Shown here piece after piece: positions 47,691 to 56,829 of a DNA stretch of 64,000 nt. The stretch spans positions 372,001-436,000 of the forward strand of contig NZ_CP096199.1 of NCBI RefSeq assembly GCF_023195835.1, written 5' to 3'. This stretch comes from Vibrio sinaloensis. GTDB taxonomy: Bacteria > Pseudomonadota > Gammaproteobacteria > Enterobacterales > Vibrionaceae. Each line of letters begins with the position of its first letter. Positions within the stretch are counted from its first letter, which is position 1. Both the position numbers and the translations under genes were made by a program. The notes beneath the pieces are model-generated. The model was given only the letters and a program-made list of their open reading frames with translations. It was not told the DNA's origin and ran no database searches.

Positions 47691-49259
47691 TTGACTGATT
47701 TTGCTGCGCGACTAGAGCGAGTTGCACAAAACCCAGACGTGTTTAAGAGTTTTGGACGGGGCGTAGAACGTGAAACGTTGCGCTATCACCAAGATGGTCA
47801 CTTGGCTACCACATCGCACCCCAGCGCACTGGGTTCTGCTTATGCCAATAGCTTGATCACCACCGATTTCTCCGAGTCGTTATTAGAGTTCATTACCCCA
47901 GTCTCCCACGACATTTCAACCTTGGTCTCGCAACTTGAAGATATTCACCACTTTACGCAGACCAAGTTAGGTGCAGAGAAAATGTGGCCGCTCTCGATGC
48001 CTTGCTACGTGGGGAGTGAAGATGACATCAAGCTGGCACAATATGGCAGCTCAAACTCTGGAAAAATGAAAACACTCTACCGTGAAGGCTTGAAACGCCG
48101 TTACGGGAGCCTGATGCAGATCATCTCTGGCGTGCATTTTAACTTCTCGTTTCCAGAGTCTTTTTGGCAGCAGCTGTTTGGTGACCAAACTGAAGAGCAG
48201 CGTCAGCAGAGTAAGTCACAAGCCTACTTTGGCCTGATTCGGAACTATTACCGCTTTGGCTGGTTGATTCCCTATTTCTTTGGGGCATCTCCAGCGCTTT
48301 GCTCTTCATTCATTCAGGGGCGCGACACAAAACTTCCGTTTGAAAGCATCGGTGGCACTCTGTATCTCCCCTATGCGACATCGCTTCGAATGAGTGATTT
48401 AGGCTATACCAACAGTGCTCAGAGCTCGCTGAAAATTGGCTTTAATAGTCTTGCAGAATACTTAGATGGGTTGAATACAGCCATTCGCACTCCTTCAGAA
48501 CAGTTCGCCAAGATTGGCGTCAAAGAGGAGGGAGAGTATCGTCAGCTCAACAGTAACGTGCTGCAAATCGAGAACGAATTGTACGCACCGATCCGCCCTA
48601 AACGTGTCGCTAAAGCGGGTGAAAAACCTTCAGAAGCTTTGGCTCGAGGTGGGGTCGAGTATATTGAAGTTCGCTCGCTTGATGTGAACCCGTATAGCCC
48701 GGTCGGTATTACTCAAGAGCAAGTGCGTTTCTTAGACCTCTTCCTCGCTTGGGCAGCATTGAGTGATTCGGATCCAATGGATTACTGTGAGCAAGCTTGT
48801 TGGCGAGAGAACTGGAACAAGGTGATTGTTGAAGGACGTAAGCCGGGTCTTGAGCTGCAAATTGGTTGCAAAGGCGAAGTCCTCACGCTGCAAGCCTGGG
48901 CTAAGCGTGTATTTGCTGAACTCACTCAAATTGCCGAGCGTATGGATGCCGTTGAGGGTAGCGGTGCTTATCAAGCTGTGTGCGATAAACTGCTTAGCTG
49001 GATTGATAATCCTCAATTGACCATTTCTGGTCAGTTGTTAGCAGACACCAAGCGCCTCGGTGGCCTAGGTAAAGTGGGCTGTACGTTTGGCAATGAGTAC
49101 CGTGAGCGACATCTCAATCATCAATATCGCATTTATAGTGCCGAGTTGATGGAGCAAGAAGTGGTTCGTTCCCGAGCCGCACAAGCCGAGATCGAAGCCT
49201 CAGATACCCTAGATTTTGATGAGTTCTTGGCTCAATATTTTAGTTATTTGCAGGTATAG
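47691..49259 (+). CDS. gshA: Glutamate-cysteine ligase
   Basis: The 522-residue cytoplasmic enzyme makes gamma-glutamylcysteine, the first step of glutathione synthesis. Conserved stretches include [65 protein letters not shown] and [17 protein letters not shown]. The start is a TTG at 47691 ([10 protein letters not shown]); E. coli gshA also uses TTG. There is no strong ribosome binding site, which suggests low translation. luxS follows, as in E. coli. Confidence 0.97.
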   Translation: MTDFAARLERVAQNPDVFKSFGRGVERETLRYHQDGHLATTSHPSALGSAYANSLITTDFSESLLEFITPVSHDISTLVSQLEDIHHFTQTKLGAEKMWPLSMPCYVGSEDDIKLAQYGSSNSGKMKTLYREGLKRRYGSLMQIISGVHFNFSFPESFWQQLFGDQTEEQRQQSKSQAYFGLIRNYYRFGWLIPYFFGASPALCSSFIQGRDTKLPFESIGGTLYLPYATSLRMSDLGYTNSAQSSLKIGFNSLAEYLDGLNTAIRTPSEQFAKIGVKEEGEYRQLNSNVLQIENELYAPIRPKRVAKAGEKPSEALARGGVEYIEVRSLDVNPYSPVGITQEQVRFLDLFLAWAALSDSDPMDYCEQACWRENWNKVIVEGRKPGLELQIGCKGEVLTLQAWAKRVFAELTQIAERMDAVEGSGAYQAVCDKLLSWIDNPQLTISGQLLADTKRLGGLGKVGCTFGNEYRERHLNHQYRIYSAELMEQEVVRSRAAQAEIEASDTLDFDEFLAQYFSYLQV

Positions 49260-49296
49260 CGCGTCGCGCAATATCAACCACAACATGGAACAATGT

Positions 49297-49320
49297 CGGG
49301 AGAGGCACCTCTCCCGTTTA
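49297..49320 (+). terminator. Hairpin between gshA and luxS
   Basis: CGGGAGAGG, CA and CCTCTCCCG are followed by TTTA. It is a probable weak terminator. Confidence 0.55.
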
Positions 49321-49371
49321 CCAAACAGACAGTGAATAGCTCATCGCGAGTTATATAAATGGAGAAGGACA

Positions 49372-49890
49372 ATGCCGTTACTTGATAGTTTTACCGTTGA
49401 TCATACACGAATGAATGCCCCGGCTGTTCGCGTTGCAAAAACGATGACCACACCAAAGGGTGACACCATCACCGTGTTTGATTTACGTTTTACTGCGCCT
49501 AATAAGGATATTCTGTCTGAAAAAGGTATTCATACTTTAGAGCACCTTTATGCTGGCTTTATGCGCAATCACCTTAACAGCGACAGTGTGGAAATCATTG
49601 ATATTTCACCTATGGGTTGTCGTACCGGTTTCTACATGAGCTTGATTGGTACCCCACAAGAGCAGCAAGTGGCTGACGCTTGGCTAGCGGCGATGAAAGA
49701 TGTGCTGAAAGTTGAGAATCAAAACAAGATCCCTGAGCTGAATGAGTATCAATGTGGCACCGCAGCGATGCACTCTTTGGATGAAGCGAAACAGATTGCC
49801 GAAGCTATTTTGGCCGCTGGCATTTCAGTCAATAAAAACGACGAGCTAGCGCTTCCAGAAGCGATGCTGAAAGAGCTTAAAGTCGACTAG
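49372..49890 (+). CDS. luxS: S-ribosylhomocysteine lyase (AI-2 synthase)
   Basis: The 172-residue enzyme cleaves S-ribosylhomocysteine to homocysteine and DPD, the precursor of autoinducer-2. The metal ligands His54, His58 (in HTLEHL) and Cys128 and the catalytic Cys83 (in MGCRTGFYM) are all present. GGAGAAGGACA precedes the ATG. It has its own terminator, so it is monocistronic or follows gshA weakly. In vibrios AI-2 feeds the LuxPQ quorum circuit. Confidence 0.98.
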   Translation: MPLLDSFTVDHTRMNAPAVRVAKTMTTPKGDTITVFDLRFTAPNKDILSEKGIHTLEHLYAGFMRNHLNSDSVEIIDISPMGCRTGFYMSLIGTPQEQQVADAWLAAMKDVLKVENQNKIPELNEYQCGTAAMHSLDEAKQIAEAILAAGISVNKNDELALPEAMLKELKVD

Positions 49891-49904
49891 AAATTGCAAC
49901 CACT

Positions 49905-49936
49905 AAAAAAGGAAGGCTGAGCCTTCCTTTTTTATT
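49905..49936. terminator. Bidirectional terminator between luxS and the RDD gene
   Basis: AAAAAAGGAAGGCT, GA and the complementary GCCTTCCTTTTTT serve both converging genes; it overlaps the end of the RDD reading frame by a base or two. Confidence 0.85.
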
Positions 49937-50411
49937 AATTGGCTTTTGGCAAAACCACTACTTGGGTTTTAGCCCAAATATCATGAAATCCGCGCTTTTT
50001 CGGGTCGAGCGGCACCAATAGGTTGGCTAAGCCAAATCCTGATGTCGCAATGCGAATCAGACATTGTGTGACAGAGACGGCCTGACCATCAACACTGCGT
50101 AAGTGCAGTTTCCACGCGCGCATCCCCAGCGTTTGTCCAGCGCGGGTCCAAAAATAGACAAAGAAGTAGATCCACACAAAAGCGAGATAGGCGGTATAAA
50201 CAGGGCTCCACACCGGGTGATTAGTGAGGAAGTCGCTGACATCCGCATAACTGCCAACTTGGAAAATTCCCATCGCCATGAGTGCATGCAGAATCGCAAT
50301 CACGATACCAGCCGCCATCATTTCCACAGCAATAATGATCAATCCATCGTAAAAAAGAGCCCCCAAGCGGCGAAACAAGCCTGCGGGTGGTAAAGAGTCA
50401 GTCTTTGACAT
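49935..50411 (-). CDS. RDD family membrane protein
   Basis: The 158-residue inner-membrane protein has the RDD motif at its start (FRRLGALFYDGLII: Arg and Asp in the first helix) and three to four membrane segments. QTLGMRAWKLHLRSVDGQ and the LDPKKRGFHDIWAKTQVV ending are typical. The family's biochemical role is poorly known; some members act in Na+/H+ exchange. It is convergent with luxS. Confidence 0.88.
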   Translation of the reverse strand: MSKTDSLPPAGLFRRLGALFYDGLIIIAVEMMAAGIVIAILHALMAMGIFQVGSYADVSDFLTNHPVWSPVYTAYLAFVWIYFFVYFWTRAGQTLGMRAWKLHLRSVDGQAVSVTQCLIRIATSGFGLANLLVPLDPKKRGFHDIWAKTQVVVLPKAN

Positions 50412-50603
50412 AAAAATGGCTTACCCAAACTAAAATAAGGCGCAAGAATATAGTCTTGCTTTCGATCTGAAAAGAGACCTTGCGCACAGCTTATCGATTT
50501 GTGGCGATTTTATCAGCAAACGACAATTAATTCAGTCTTTTGCACTTGCACGAACGCCTACCATACGTATAATGCCAATCATCAAAGGGCAAAGCCCCAA
50601 GAT

Positions 50604-50688
50604 GCCGGTGTGGTGAAATTGGTATACACGACGGATTCAAAATCCGTTGCCTTCGGGCGTGGCGGTTCAAGTCCGCCCACCGGTACCA
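50604..50688 (+). tRNA. tRNA-Leu(CAA)
   Basis: This 85-base class II tRNA has acceptor GCCGGTG/CACCGGT (first pair G-U), anticodon loop TTCAAAA with CAA, a long variable arm and encoded CCA. Its last 18 bases are the first bases of the 130-bp repeat array downstream. Confidence 0.96.
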
Positions 50689-51250
50689 TACAAAGAAAGG
50701 TCGCTTTTATAGCGGCCTTTCGTCGTTTTAGGTGTTTGAACATTTCAACTGGCGTTCAAGCGTTGCCTTCGCGGTGACGGCAGGAATGCCTGTCCAATCA
50801 GTCCGCCCACCGGTACCATACAAAGAAAGGTCGCTTTTATAGCGGCCTTTCGTCGTTTTAGGTGTTTGAACATTTCAACTGGCGTTCAAGCGTTGCCTTC
50901 GCGGTGACGGCAGGAATGCCTGTCCAATCAGTCCGCCCACCGGTACCATACAAAGAAAGGTCGCTTTTATAGCGGCCTTTCGTCGTTTTAGGTGTTTGAA
51001 CATTTCAACTGGCGTTCAAGCGTTGCCTTCGCGGTGACGGCAGGAATGCCTGTCCAATCAGTCCGCCCACCGGTACCATACAAAGAAAGGTCGCTTTTAT
51101 AGCGGCCTTTCGTCGTTTTAGGTGTTTGAACATTTCAACTGGCGTTCAAGCGTTGCCTTCGCGGTGACGGCAGGAATGCCTGTCCAATCAGTCCGCCCAC
51201 CGGTACCATACAAAGAAAGGTCGCTTTTGTAGCGGCCTTTCGTCGTTTTA
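50671..51250 (+). repeat. Tandem 130-bp repeats derived from the tRNA-Leu 3' end
   Basis: Four full units start at 50671, 50801, 50931 and 51061, and a 60-base partial unit starts at 51191. The full units are identical; the partial one differs at 51229 (G for A). Each unit has the last 18 bases of tRNA-Leu including CCA, then a terminator hairpin, AAAGGTCGCT/AGCGGCCTTT with CGTCGTTTTA, then a 70-base segment. That segment holds GTTGCCTTCG, also found in the tRNA variable arm. The unit length is not a multiple of three, so a continuous repeat protein in one frame is unlikely. Confidence 0.95.
50696..50730 (+). terminator. Terminator of tRNA-Leu, repeated in every 130-bp unit
   Basis: AAAGGTCGCT, TTTAT and AGCGGCCTTT form a 10-base stem with one G-U pair, followed by CGTCGTTTTA. 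Equivalent copies lie 130, 260, 390 and 520 bases further on. Confidence 0.65.
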
Positions 51251-51416
51251 AGCGCTCCAAAAATTTACTACTCCGAGTAAGCGCGACATGGCACATTTTT
51301 CTGTGCGCCGTCACAAGTCGTTACACAGGGTGAGCGCTAAGCGCTTTACATCTGCTTTGAAGCAAGGAACAATTCCGCTTCGAGCTGCATGATGTAGCGG
51401 AAAGTGATGGAAGATT

Positions 51417-52112
51417 ATGAGTAGTACTGAAGCAAGAAAACCCAATCCACTGTTTGAGATCGTAATTAACGTTCTTTTACCTTCTCTGATTTTAATGAAG
51501 CTCAGTGGAGACGAGTACTTAGGCACAGCCATGGCGTTGATCGTCGCTTTGGCCTTTCCCGCTGTCTATGGCGCGATGGAGCTGATTCGCCACAAAAAAT
51601 TCAATTTTATTGCGGCACTCGGTTTTGTGAGTGTGCTTCTAACCGGAGGTATAGGGCTACTTGAGCTCGATACAAAATGGCTCGCATTGAAAGAGGCATT
51701 GATCCCCGGTTTGATTGGCCTAGTCGTGTTTGGGTCGAGCTTTACTCGTTATCCCGTCGTTAAGAAGCTCATTTTTAACGACACCTTGCTGAACCTTGAA
51801 GTGATCAAGCAAAAATTAGGGCAAGCGGGTAAACAGGCGGCTTTCGAACGTTGTTTGTCGACCTCAAATTACCTATTTGCCAGCACCTTTATGTTCTCTT
51901 CGGCGATGAACTACTTTCTTGCCACCTGGATCGTAACCAGCCCAGCAGGCACCGCCGAGTTTAATGAGCAATTGGGTAAAATGACCCTGTACAGTTACCC
52001 GATGATTGCCATTCCGAGTATGTTGATGATGATCGGCATTTTTTATTATGTTTGGCGTCAAGTGCGCAAAATGACGGGGCTGGAAACCGAGCAGATATTC
52101 CATCTCAAATAA
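51417..52112 (+). CDS. Multi-pass inner-membrane protein (VC0807-like family)
   Basis: The 231-residue hydrophobic protein has about six membrane segments with no soluble domain. It resembles the Vibrio family annotated as VC0807-like, and shares a general look with septation-type or DUF3159 proteins (NPLFEIVINVLLPSLILMKLS, LEVIKQKLGQAGKQAAFERC). I cannot assign a function. It lies between the tRNA-Leu repeats and a convergent chemoreceptor gene. The start ATG at 51417 has GGAAG about 9 bases upstream. Confidence 0.75.
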   Translation: MSSTEARKPNPLFEIVINVLLPSLILMKLSGDEYLGTAMALIVALAFPAVYGAMELIRHKKFNFIAALGFVSVLLTGGIGLLELDTKWLALKEALIPGLIGLVVFGSSFTRYPVVKKLIFNDTLLNLEVIKQKLGQAGKQAAFERCLSTSNYLFASTFMFSSAMNYFLATWIVTSPAGTAEFNEQLGKMTLYSYPMIAIPSMLMMIGIFYYVWRQVRKMTGLETEQIFHLK

Positions 52113-52160
52113 AGCGTTCAAACACAATAACTCAACCGCTGAGTGTCTCATTCAGCATTA

Positions 52161-52186
52161 AATGCCCCGCCTATTGGCGGGGCATT
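52161..52186. terminator. Bidirectional terminator between the membrane-protein and chemoreceptor genes
   Basis: AATGCCCCGCC, TATT and GGCGGGGCATT lie between convergent stops. The T tract is short in both directions. Confidence 0.7.
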
Positions 52187-52187
52187 G

Positions 52188-53660
52188 TTATTGGGCAAGT
52201 TTAAAGCGCTGACTCAGTTGTGACAGACTTTGCGTTGATTGAGACAAGGCACCAATCGACGTGTTCTGTGCTTGGGATTGTTCGGCGATAAAAGTGCTCG
52301 AATGCGCTACCTCAGACATGTTGTTTTGCAGACCGTCGAGTGAATGGTGCTGATGCTTAACCGAGGTCGCAACCTGTTCGATTTGCTGGTTGACGGCCAA
52401 TACGTGACCAGAGATGTTTTCTGTGGTGCGGATAATGCCCTCAACTGCTTGATAGACATGCTGTGAAAACTCGGTCATATCGGAAATATTCCCTGACGAG
52501 AGCTTAATCGCTTGCTCCAATTGAACCAGAGATGAGCCGATTTCTTCGACACTCGCACTGGTTCGATTCGCCAGTTGTCTCACTTCGTCCGCGACCACCG
52601 CAAACCCTCGGCCAGCTTCTCCTGCGCGTGCGGCTTCTATGGAAGCATTGAGCGCCAATAGGTTAGTTTGCTCTGAAATGCTGGTAATGGCCTCCAAGAT
52701 TTTGTGGATACTATCGGCATTGCTCACCACTTGAGTGATGTTCCCTTGTGTTTGCTCAACGATCTGATTCATCTGTTGTAAGCTGCTTTTACATTGCTCG
52801 GATTCTTCTATCGCCTCTTTACACAAGTCGGCTGAGATCTGTGCCTCTTGATGGCAGGTTTGAGTGGTGTGTGCCACCTCGGAAAAAGATTGGCTAATAT
52901 CTGCAACTGTCCGGGAGACTTGTTGAATGTTTTGGCTATTGCGAGATATCTCACCATCAATGCTGGTGGTTTTGTCAATAAAACTCTCTGATACCTGTGT
53001 TAACTCTTGTACCGCTTGGCGCTGAATGATGGCCGTTTGCTGCAATTGCGTAATGATCTGATTGAATTGTTGGTAAAAGGGATCTCGGTCTTCTAGTTTC
53101 ACGTCTAGGTCAAACGAAGACTGCTGGACAACATGGCCGACCGTTTTATTGACATAGTCGAGTCGTTGCAAGTTTCTGTTTAAGTTAATACAAGTGTAGA
53201 TCGAGACTGAGGCTTGGAAGATCGCATATAGGCAGTGCTCAATCACCATCATAAATCCGCTGTTCGGCGGGAAGATATAGACGCCGTAGCCTGAACTTTG
53301 TAGCCAAAAAAACAGTACATGGTGCAGCGCAGCGGCAATCAGAGTATGCAGCACCATCAGCCAGTCGTTATAGATCATCATCAAGGCAAGCAAGATGAAC
53401 ACTTCGAAATGAAGCATGATGTCTCCAGAAGCCTGGTCTATATGCAGTGCAACAAAGCCATAGAGCAGGTAAGGGAGGAGATAGCGAGCGCCTTGAAGTT
53501 GATTGACGCCTAACACTGCAGCAAACAGCGCTAGGGTGATCACCATGTCAAGGGTAGAAAACCCATAGCGAAAAAAGTAAATAACAGATAGCGCAGCTAA
53601 GGGGACGGCGATGACTAACGTTTTTTGCGAGAAGGAGAGTTCTTGTTCAATTTTCAACAT
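52188..53660 (-). CDS. Methyl-accepting chemotaxis protein with multi-helix membrane sensor
   Basis: The 490-residue chemoreceptor has about six membrane helices in residues 10-165 and no periplasmic domain, so it probably senses a signal in or near the membrane. A linker (170-220) and a long coiled-coil signalling domain follow. The hairpin-tip sequence EAARAGEAGRGFAVVADEVRQLA, which binds CheA and CheW, is intact. There is no C-terminal NWETF-like tether for CheR. ATG 53660 is chosen because a TTG at 53687 has no ribosome binding site. Confidence 0.92.
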   Translation of the reverse strand: MLKIEQELSFSQKTLVIAVPLAALSVIYFFRYGFSTLDMVITLALFAAVLGVNQLQGARYLLPYLLYGFVALHIDQASGDIMLHFEVFILLALMMIYNDWLMVLHTLIAAALHHVLFFWLQSSGYGVYIFPPNSGFMMVIEHCLYAIFQASVSIYTCINLNRNLQRLDYVNKTVGHVVQQSSFDLDVKLEDRDPFYQQFNQIITQLQQTAIIQRQAVQELTQVSESFIDKTTSIDGEISRNSQNIQQVSRTVADISQSFSEVAHTTQTCHQEAQISADLCKEAIEESEQCKSSLQQMNQIVEQTQGNITQVVSNADSIHKILEAITSISEQTNLLALNASIEAARAGEAGRGFAVVADEVRQLANRTSASVEEIGSSLVQLEQAIKLSSGNISDMTEFSQHVYQAVEGIIRTTENISGHVLAVNQQIEQVATSVKHQHHSLDGLQNNMSEVAHSSTFIAEQSQAQNTSIGALSQSTQSLSQLSQRFKLAQ

Positions 53661-53792
53661 AGGAGTTTCCGCTGATTTGCCTGCCAAGCATTTGGGGTGG
53701 AGAAATAAACAAAACCAACAATCATAGATTGTTGGTTTTAAGTTTAGTTTATAGATGGGAATCTAGTACTTATTGAGTAGCCCAATCGATCA

Positions 53793-55361
53793 TTAGTTCT
53801 GCTTGCGTATCAGGTAGTCAAACGCACCTAGGCTCGCTTTGGCCCCTTCTCCCATGGCAATAATGATCTGTTTGTAAGGCACTGTGGTTGCGTCACCTGC
53901 CGCAAATACCCCTTCAAGACTCGTTTCGCCGTGTTGACCGACTTCGATCTCGCCGCGCGCTGACAATGCAACTTCTGAGTCTTTGAGCCATTCAGTGTTG
54001 GGTACAAGACCGATTTGAACAAAAATACCTGATAGTTCTATCTGTTTGATTTCATCTGTGTTGCGGTCTTTGTATTTCAATCCTGTTACGCGAGTGCCAT
54101 CACCAATAACTTCTGTTGTCTGCGCCATAGTGATGATATCGATGTTAGGCAGTGAATTGGCTTTATCAATCAACACTTGGTCGGCGCGAAGGACGTCGGC
54201 AAATTCAAGAACCGTTACGTGCTCAACGATGCCCGCTAGATCAATTGCTGCCTCGATGCCTGAGTTACCGCCACCGATAACCGCGGTTTTCTTACCTTTA
54301 AACAGTGGGCCGTCACAGTGTGGGCAGTACGCGACACCTTTGTTGCGGTACTCTTGCTCCCCCGGAACCTTCATTTCACGCCAGCGTGCACCTGGGCTTA
54401 GGATGACACTCTTACTCTTAAGCGTTGCGCCACTTTCAAGTTGGATGTGAATCAAACCATCTTCTGTGTGCGCTGCGCCCATGAGCTTGTCAGCTTGCTG
54501 CTCAGTCACCACGTCTACGTCGTACTCTTTTAGGTGCTCTGCTAAGTCAGTCGCCAGTTTTGGACCTTCAGTGCGTTTTACCGAGATAAAGTTCTCGATA
54601 GCCATAGTGTCCATCACCTGGCCACCAAAGCGTTTGGCAACCACGCCAGTACGAATACCTTTGCGAGCAGCGTATAGAGCGGCTGCACTCCCGCCAGGAC
54701 CGCCGCCAACAACAAGTACGTCGTACGGATCTTTCTCGCTCAGTGCTTTCGCTGCTTTCTCGCTCGCGCCGTCATCCACTTTGTTAAGGATTTCAGTGAG
54801 AGACATACGGCCTTGACCGAATAGCTCACCGTTTACAAACACGCTAGGTACCGCCATGATGTCGCGCTTCTTCACTTCGTTTTGGAACAACGCGCCGTCG
54901 ATCATGGTTGTTTTCACTTTCGGGTTGATCGCCGCCATCATGTTGAACGCTTGGACCACGTCCGGACAGTTTTGACACGAGAGGGAAATGAAAATTTCGA
55001 CGTCGAGATCTTTGTCTAGAGCGGCGATTTGCTCGATCACTTCTGGCTCTAATTTGATTGGGTGACCGCCAGAATGAAGTAGGGCCAATACTAGAGAGGT
55101 AAACTCGTGACCCATTGGTAAACCCGCAAAGCGCAGTGATGTGCCTTTTTCTGGGTTGGTTACCGCCATAACTGGCTTGCGTGCGCTTGCATTGTCGTCA
55201 CGTTCAACCGTGATTAGATCGCACATCTCTGCGATTTGGTTGGCGAGAGCGAGAATGTCGTTTGATGCTTTGCTTTCATCTAGGCTAACCACTAAACGTA
55301 CTTCTTGTTTTACATTAGCCAGATATTGTTTGAGCTGTTGTTGGATCGCTTGGTCTAACAT
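53793..55361 (-). CDS. ahpF: Alkyl hydroperoxide reductase subunit F
   Basis: The 522-residue flavoprotein uses NADH to reduce AhpC. The N-terminal thioredoxin-like pair has the CxxC of [12 protein letters not shown] (about residue 129). The FAD motif is [19 protein letters not shown], the active disulfide is [11 protein letters not shown], and the NAD motif is [10 protein letters not shown]. It lies 146 bases downstream of ahpC on the same strand. OxyR control is expected from other bacteria, but I did not identify a site. Confidence 0.97.
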   Translation of the reverse strand: MLDQAIQQQLKQYLANVKQEVRLVVSLDESKASNDILALANQIAEMCDLITVERDDNASARKPVMAVTNPEKGTSLRFAGLPMGHEFTSLVLALLHSGGHPIKLEPEVIEQIAALDKDLDVEIFISLSCQNCPDVVQAFNMMAAINPKVKTTMIDGALFQNEVKKRDIMAVPSVFVNGELFGQGRMSLTEILNKVDDGASEKAAKALSEKDPYDVLVVGGGPGGSAAALYAARKGIRTGVVAKRFGGQVMDTMAIENFISVKRTEGPKLATDLAEHLKEYDVDVVTEQQADKLMGAAHTEDGLIHIQLESGATLKSKSVILSPGARWREMKVPGEQEYRNKGVAYCPHCDGPLFKGKKTAVIGGGNSGIEAAIDLAGIVEHVTVLEFADVLRADQVLIDKANSLPNIDIITMAQTTEVIGDGTRVTGLKYKDRNTDEIKQIELSGIFVQIGLVPNTEWLKDSEVALSARGEIEVGQHGETSLEGVFAAGDATTVPYKQIIIAMGEGAKASLGAFDYLIRKQN

Positions 55362-55507
55362 AGTTAATTATGCCTTACTTAAATGGTTATTCTGGATAAA
55401 AACAAAAGGGAGAGCGAACTAGGCCGAAGGTCGTCAGGTATCAAACCTAGAACGCTCTCAAACTTATTGATGACCGGGAATGTTCAGTCAAGAACAGTCA
55501 GTCTTGA

Positions 55508-56065
55508 TTAGATTTTGCCTACTAGGTCTAGTGATGGCGCTAGTGTTTCTTCGCCTTCTTTCCATTTTGCAGGACACACCTCACCTGGGTGCGCAGCGAC
55601 GTATTGCGCGGCTTTCACTTTACGTAGTAGGTCTTCAGCGTCACGGCCAATACCTTCTGCAGTGATTTCCATCGCTTGGATAGTACCTTCTGGGTCGATT
55701 AGGAAAGTGGCACGGTCTGCTAGACCTTGACCTTCACGCATAACACCGAAGTTGTTGGTGATGTTGCCAGTTTGGTCGCCAAGCATGTAGTACTTAATTT
55801 TGCCGATGGTGTCTGAGCTGTCGTGCCACGCTTTGTGAGTGAAGTGGGTATCTGTTGATACTGAGTAAACTTCAACACCACGCTTTTGCAGCTCTTCATA
55901 GTGATCTGCAAGGTCACCTAGCTCAGTTGGACACACGAAGGTAAAGTCTGCAGGGTAGAAGAAGAACACCGCCCATTTGCCAAGAACATCTTGCTCAGTG
56001 ACTTCTACGAATTCGCCGTCTTTAAATGCTGTTGCGCTAAATGGCTTAATTTTTGTGTTAATCAT
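55508..56065 (-). CDS. ahpC: Alkyl hydroperoxide reductase subunit C (peroxiredoxin)
   Basis: The 185-residue typical 2-Cys peroxiredoxin reduces hydrogen peroxide and organic peroxides. The peroxidatic Cys45 is in [13 protein letters not shown] and the resolving Cys164 is in [24 protein letters not shown] precedes the ATG. It is the first gene of an ahpCF unit; AhpF regenerates it. The C-terminal YF-type helix common in overoxidation-sensitive peroxiredoxins is absent. Confidence 0.97.
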   Translation of the reverse strand: MINTKIKPFSATAFKDGEFVEVTEQDVLGKWAVFFFYPADFTFVCPTELGDLADHYEELQKRGVEVYSVSTDTHFTHKAWHDSSDTIGKIKYYMLGDQTGNITNNFGVMREGQGLADRATFLIDPEGTIQAMEITAEGIGRDAEDLLRKVKAAQYVAAHPGEVCPAKWKEGEETLAPSLDLVGKI

Positions 56066-56301
56066 ATCTTTACTTTCCTTTCAGTTTATTGGGATGAGCA
56101 ATGTTTGTTGCTTTCGGAAAGTATATTCCCACGCTGCTTTGGTTAAATAAAATTGCTTATATCAATCCTATTAATAGCCAATTCCTATTGATCTGATCGG
56201 CATGGGTGTGAAGGGAGAGTATCGACTGTGTTTTCTATTTATTTTTCCGCAGGTTACGAAGTTATCGTCTATCTTTATAAAAACAATAAAGGACGACATC
56301 T

Positions 56302-56709
56302 ATGTATCAAGTAACACCGTATCTGTTTTTTTCTGGACGATGTGAAGAAGCGCTAAGCTTCTACCAGCGCTGTTTTGGTGGGGTGGTGCTATCAAAGCAG
56401 TACTTCAAAGATTCGCCTCAGCAAATTGAAGGGGCAGACCCTAACTGGATCATGCATGCCGAGTTTGAAGCCTTCGGGATGAAGTTGATGTTATCCGACG
56501 GGGTGGTCGCACGAGAGCTAAGCGGTAACAATATTGCTTTATCGGTGGTACTAGATGATTTAGATGAGCAAGCGCGGCTGTATGACAAATTGGCGACAGA
56601 AGGGCACGTCATGATGCCTTTAGCAGACACATTTTGGGGCGCTCGGTTCGGTAAGGTCGAGGACAAATTTGGTGTGCGCTGGATGCTGCACTGTGAACTT
56701 GTTAAGTAA
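56302..56709 (+). CDS. VOC superfamily protein (PhnB-like)
   Basis: The 135-residue protein has the vicinal-oxygen-chelate fold of the PhnB/DUF1338-like branch: MYQVTPYLFFSGRCEEALSFY, IMHAEFEAFGMKLMLSD and ARFGKVEDKFGVRWML. Members are small dimeric metal-dependent enzymes or binding proteins of varied function, so none is assigned. AAAGGACGACATCT precedes the ATG. It is divergent from ahpC and probably has its own promoter. Confidence 0.85.
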   Translation: MYQVTPYLFFSGRCEEALSFYQRCFGGVVLSKQYFKDSPQQIEGADPNWIMHAEFEAFGMKLMLSDGVVARELSGNNIALSVVLDDLDEQARLYDKLATEGHVMMPLADTFWGARFGKVEDKFGVRWMLHCELVK

Positions 56710-56829
56710 CTGAGTAAAAATATCACTACAGGTTATTGAATACTAAATAGTAAACATGGATGGTGAATTAAAACTCGCCTTCATCTAAAATCAACCCATT
56801 GGTTCAATTATCAAAGTTGTATTAAGGTC

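Noticed and set aside
50499..50777. A 92-codon open frame across tRNA-Leu and the first repeat
   Set aside because: It overlaps the tRNA itself, lacks a ribosome binding site, and its translation is that of tRNA sequence.
50671..51250. CRISPR array
   Set aside because: The units are 130 bp with no unique spacers, are identical throughout, and each begins with tRNA sequence.
56066..56301. OxyR operator between ahpC and the VOC gene
   Set aside because: OxyR sites are poorly defined by sequence and no convincing spaced ATAG-type array was found by eye.
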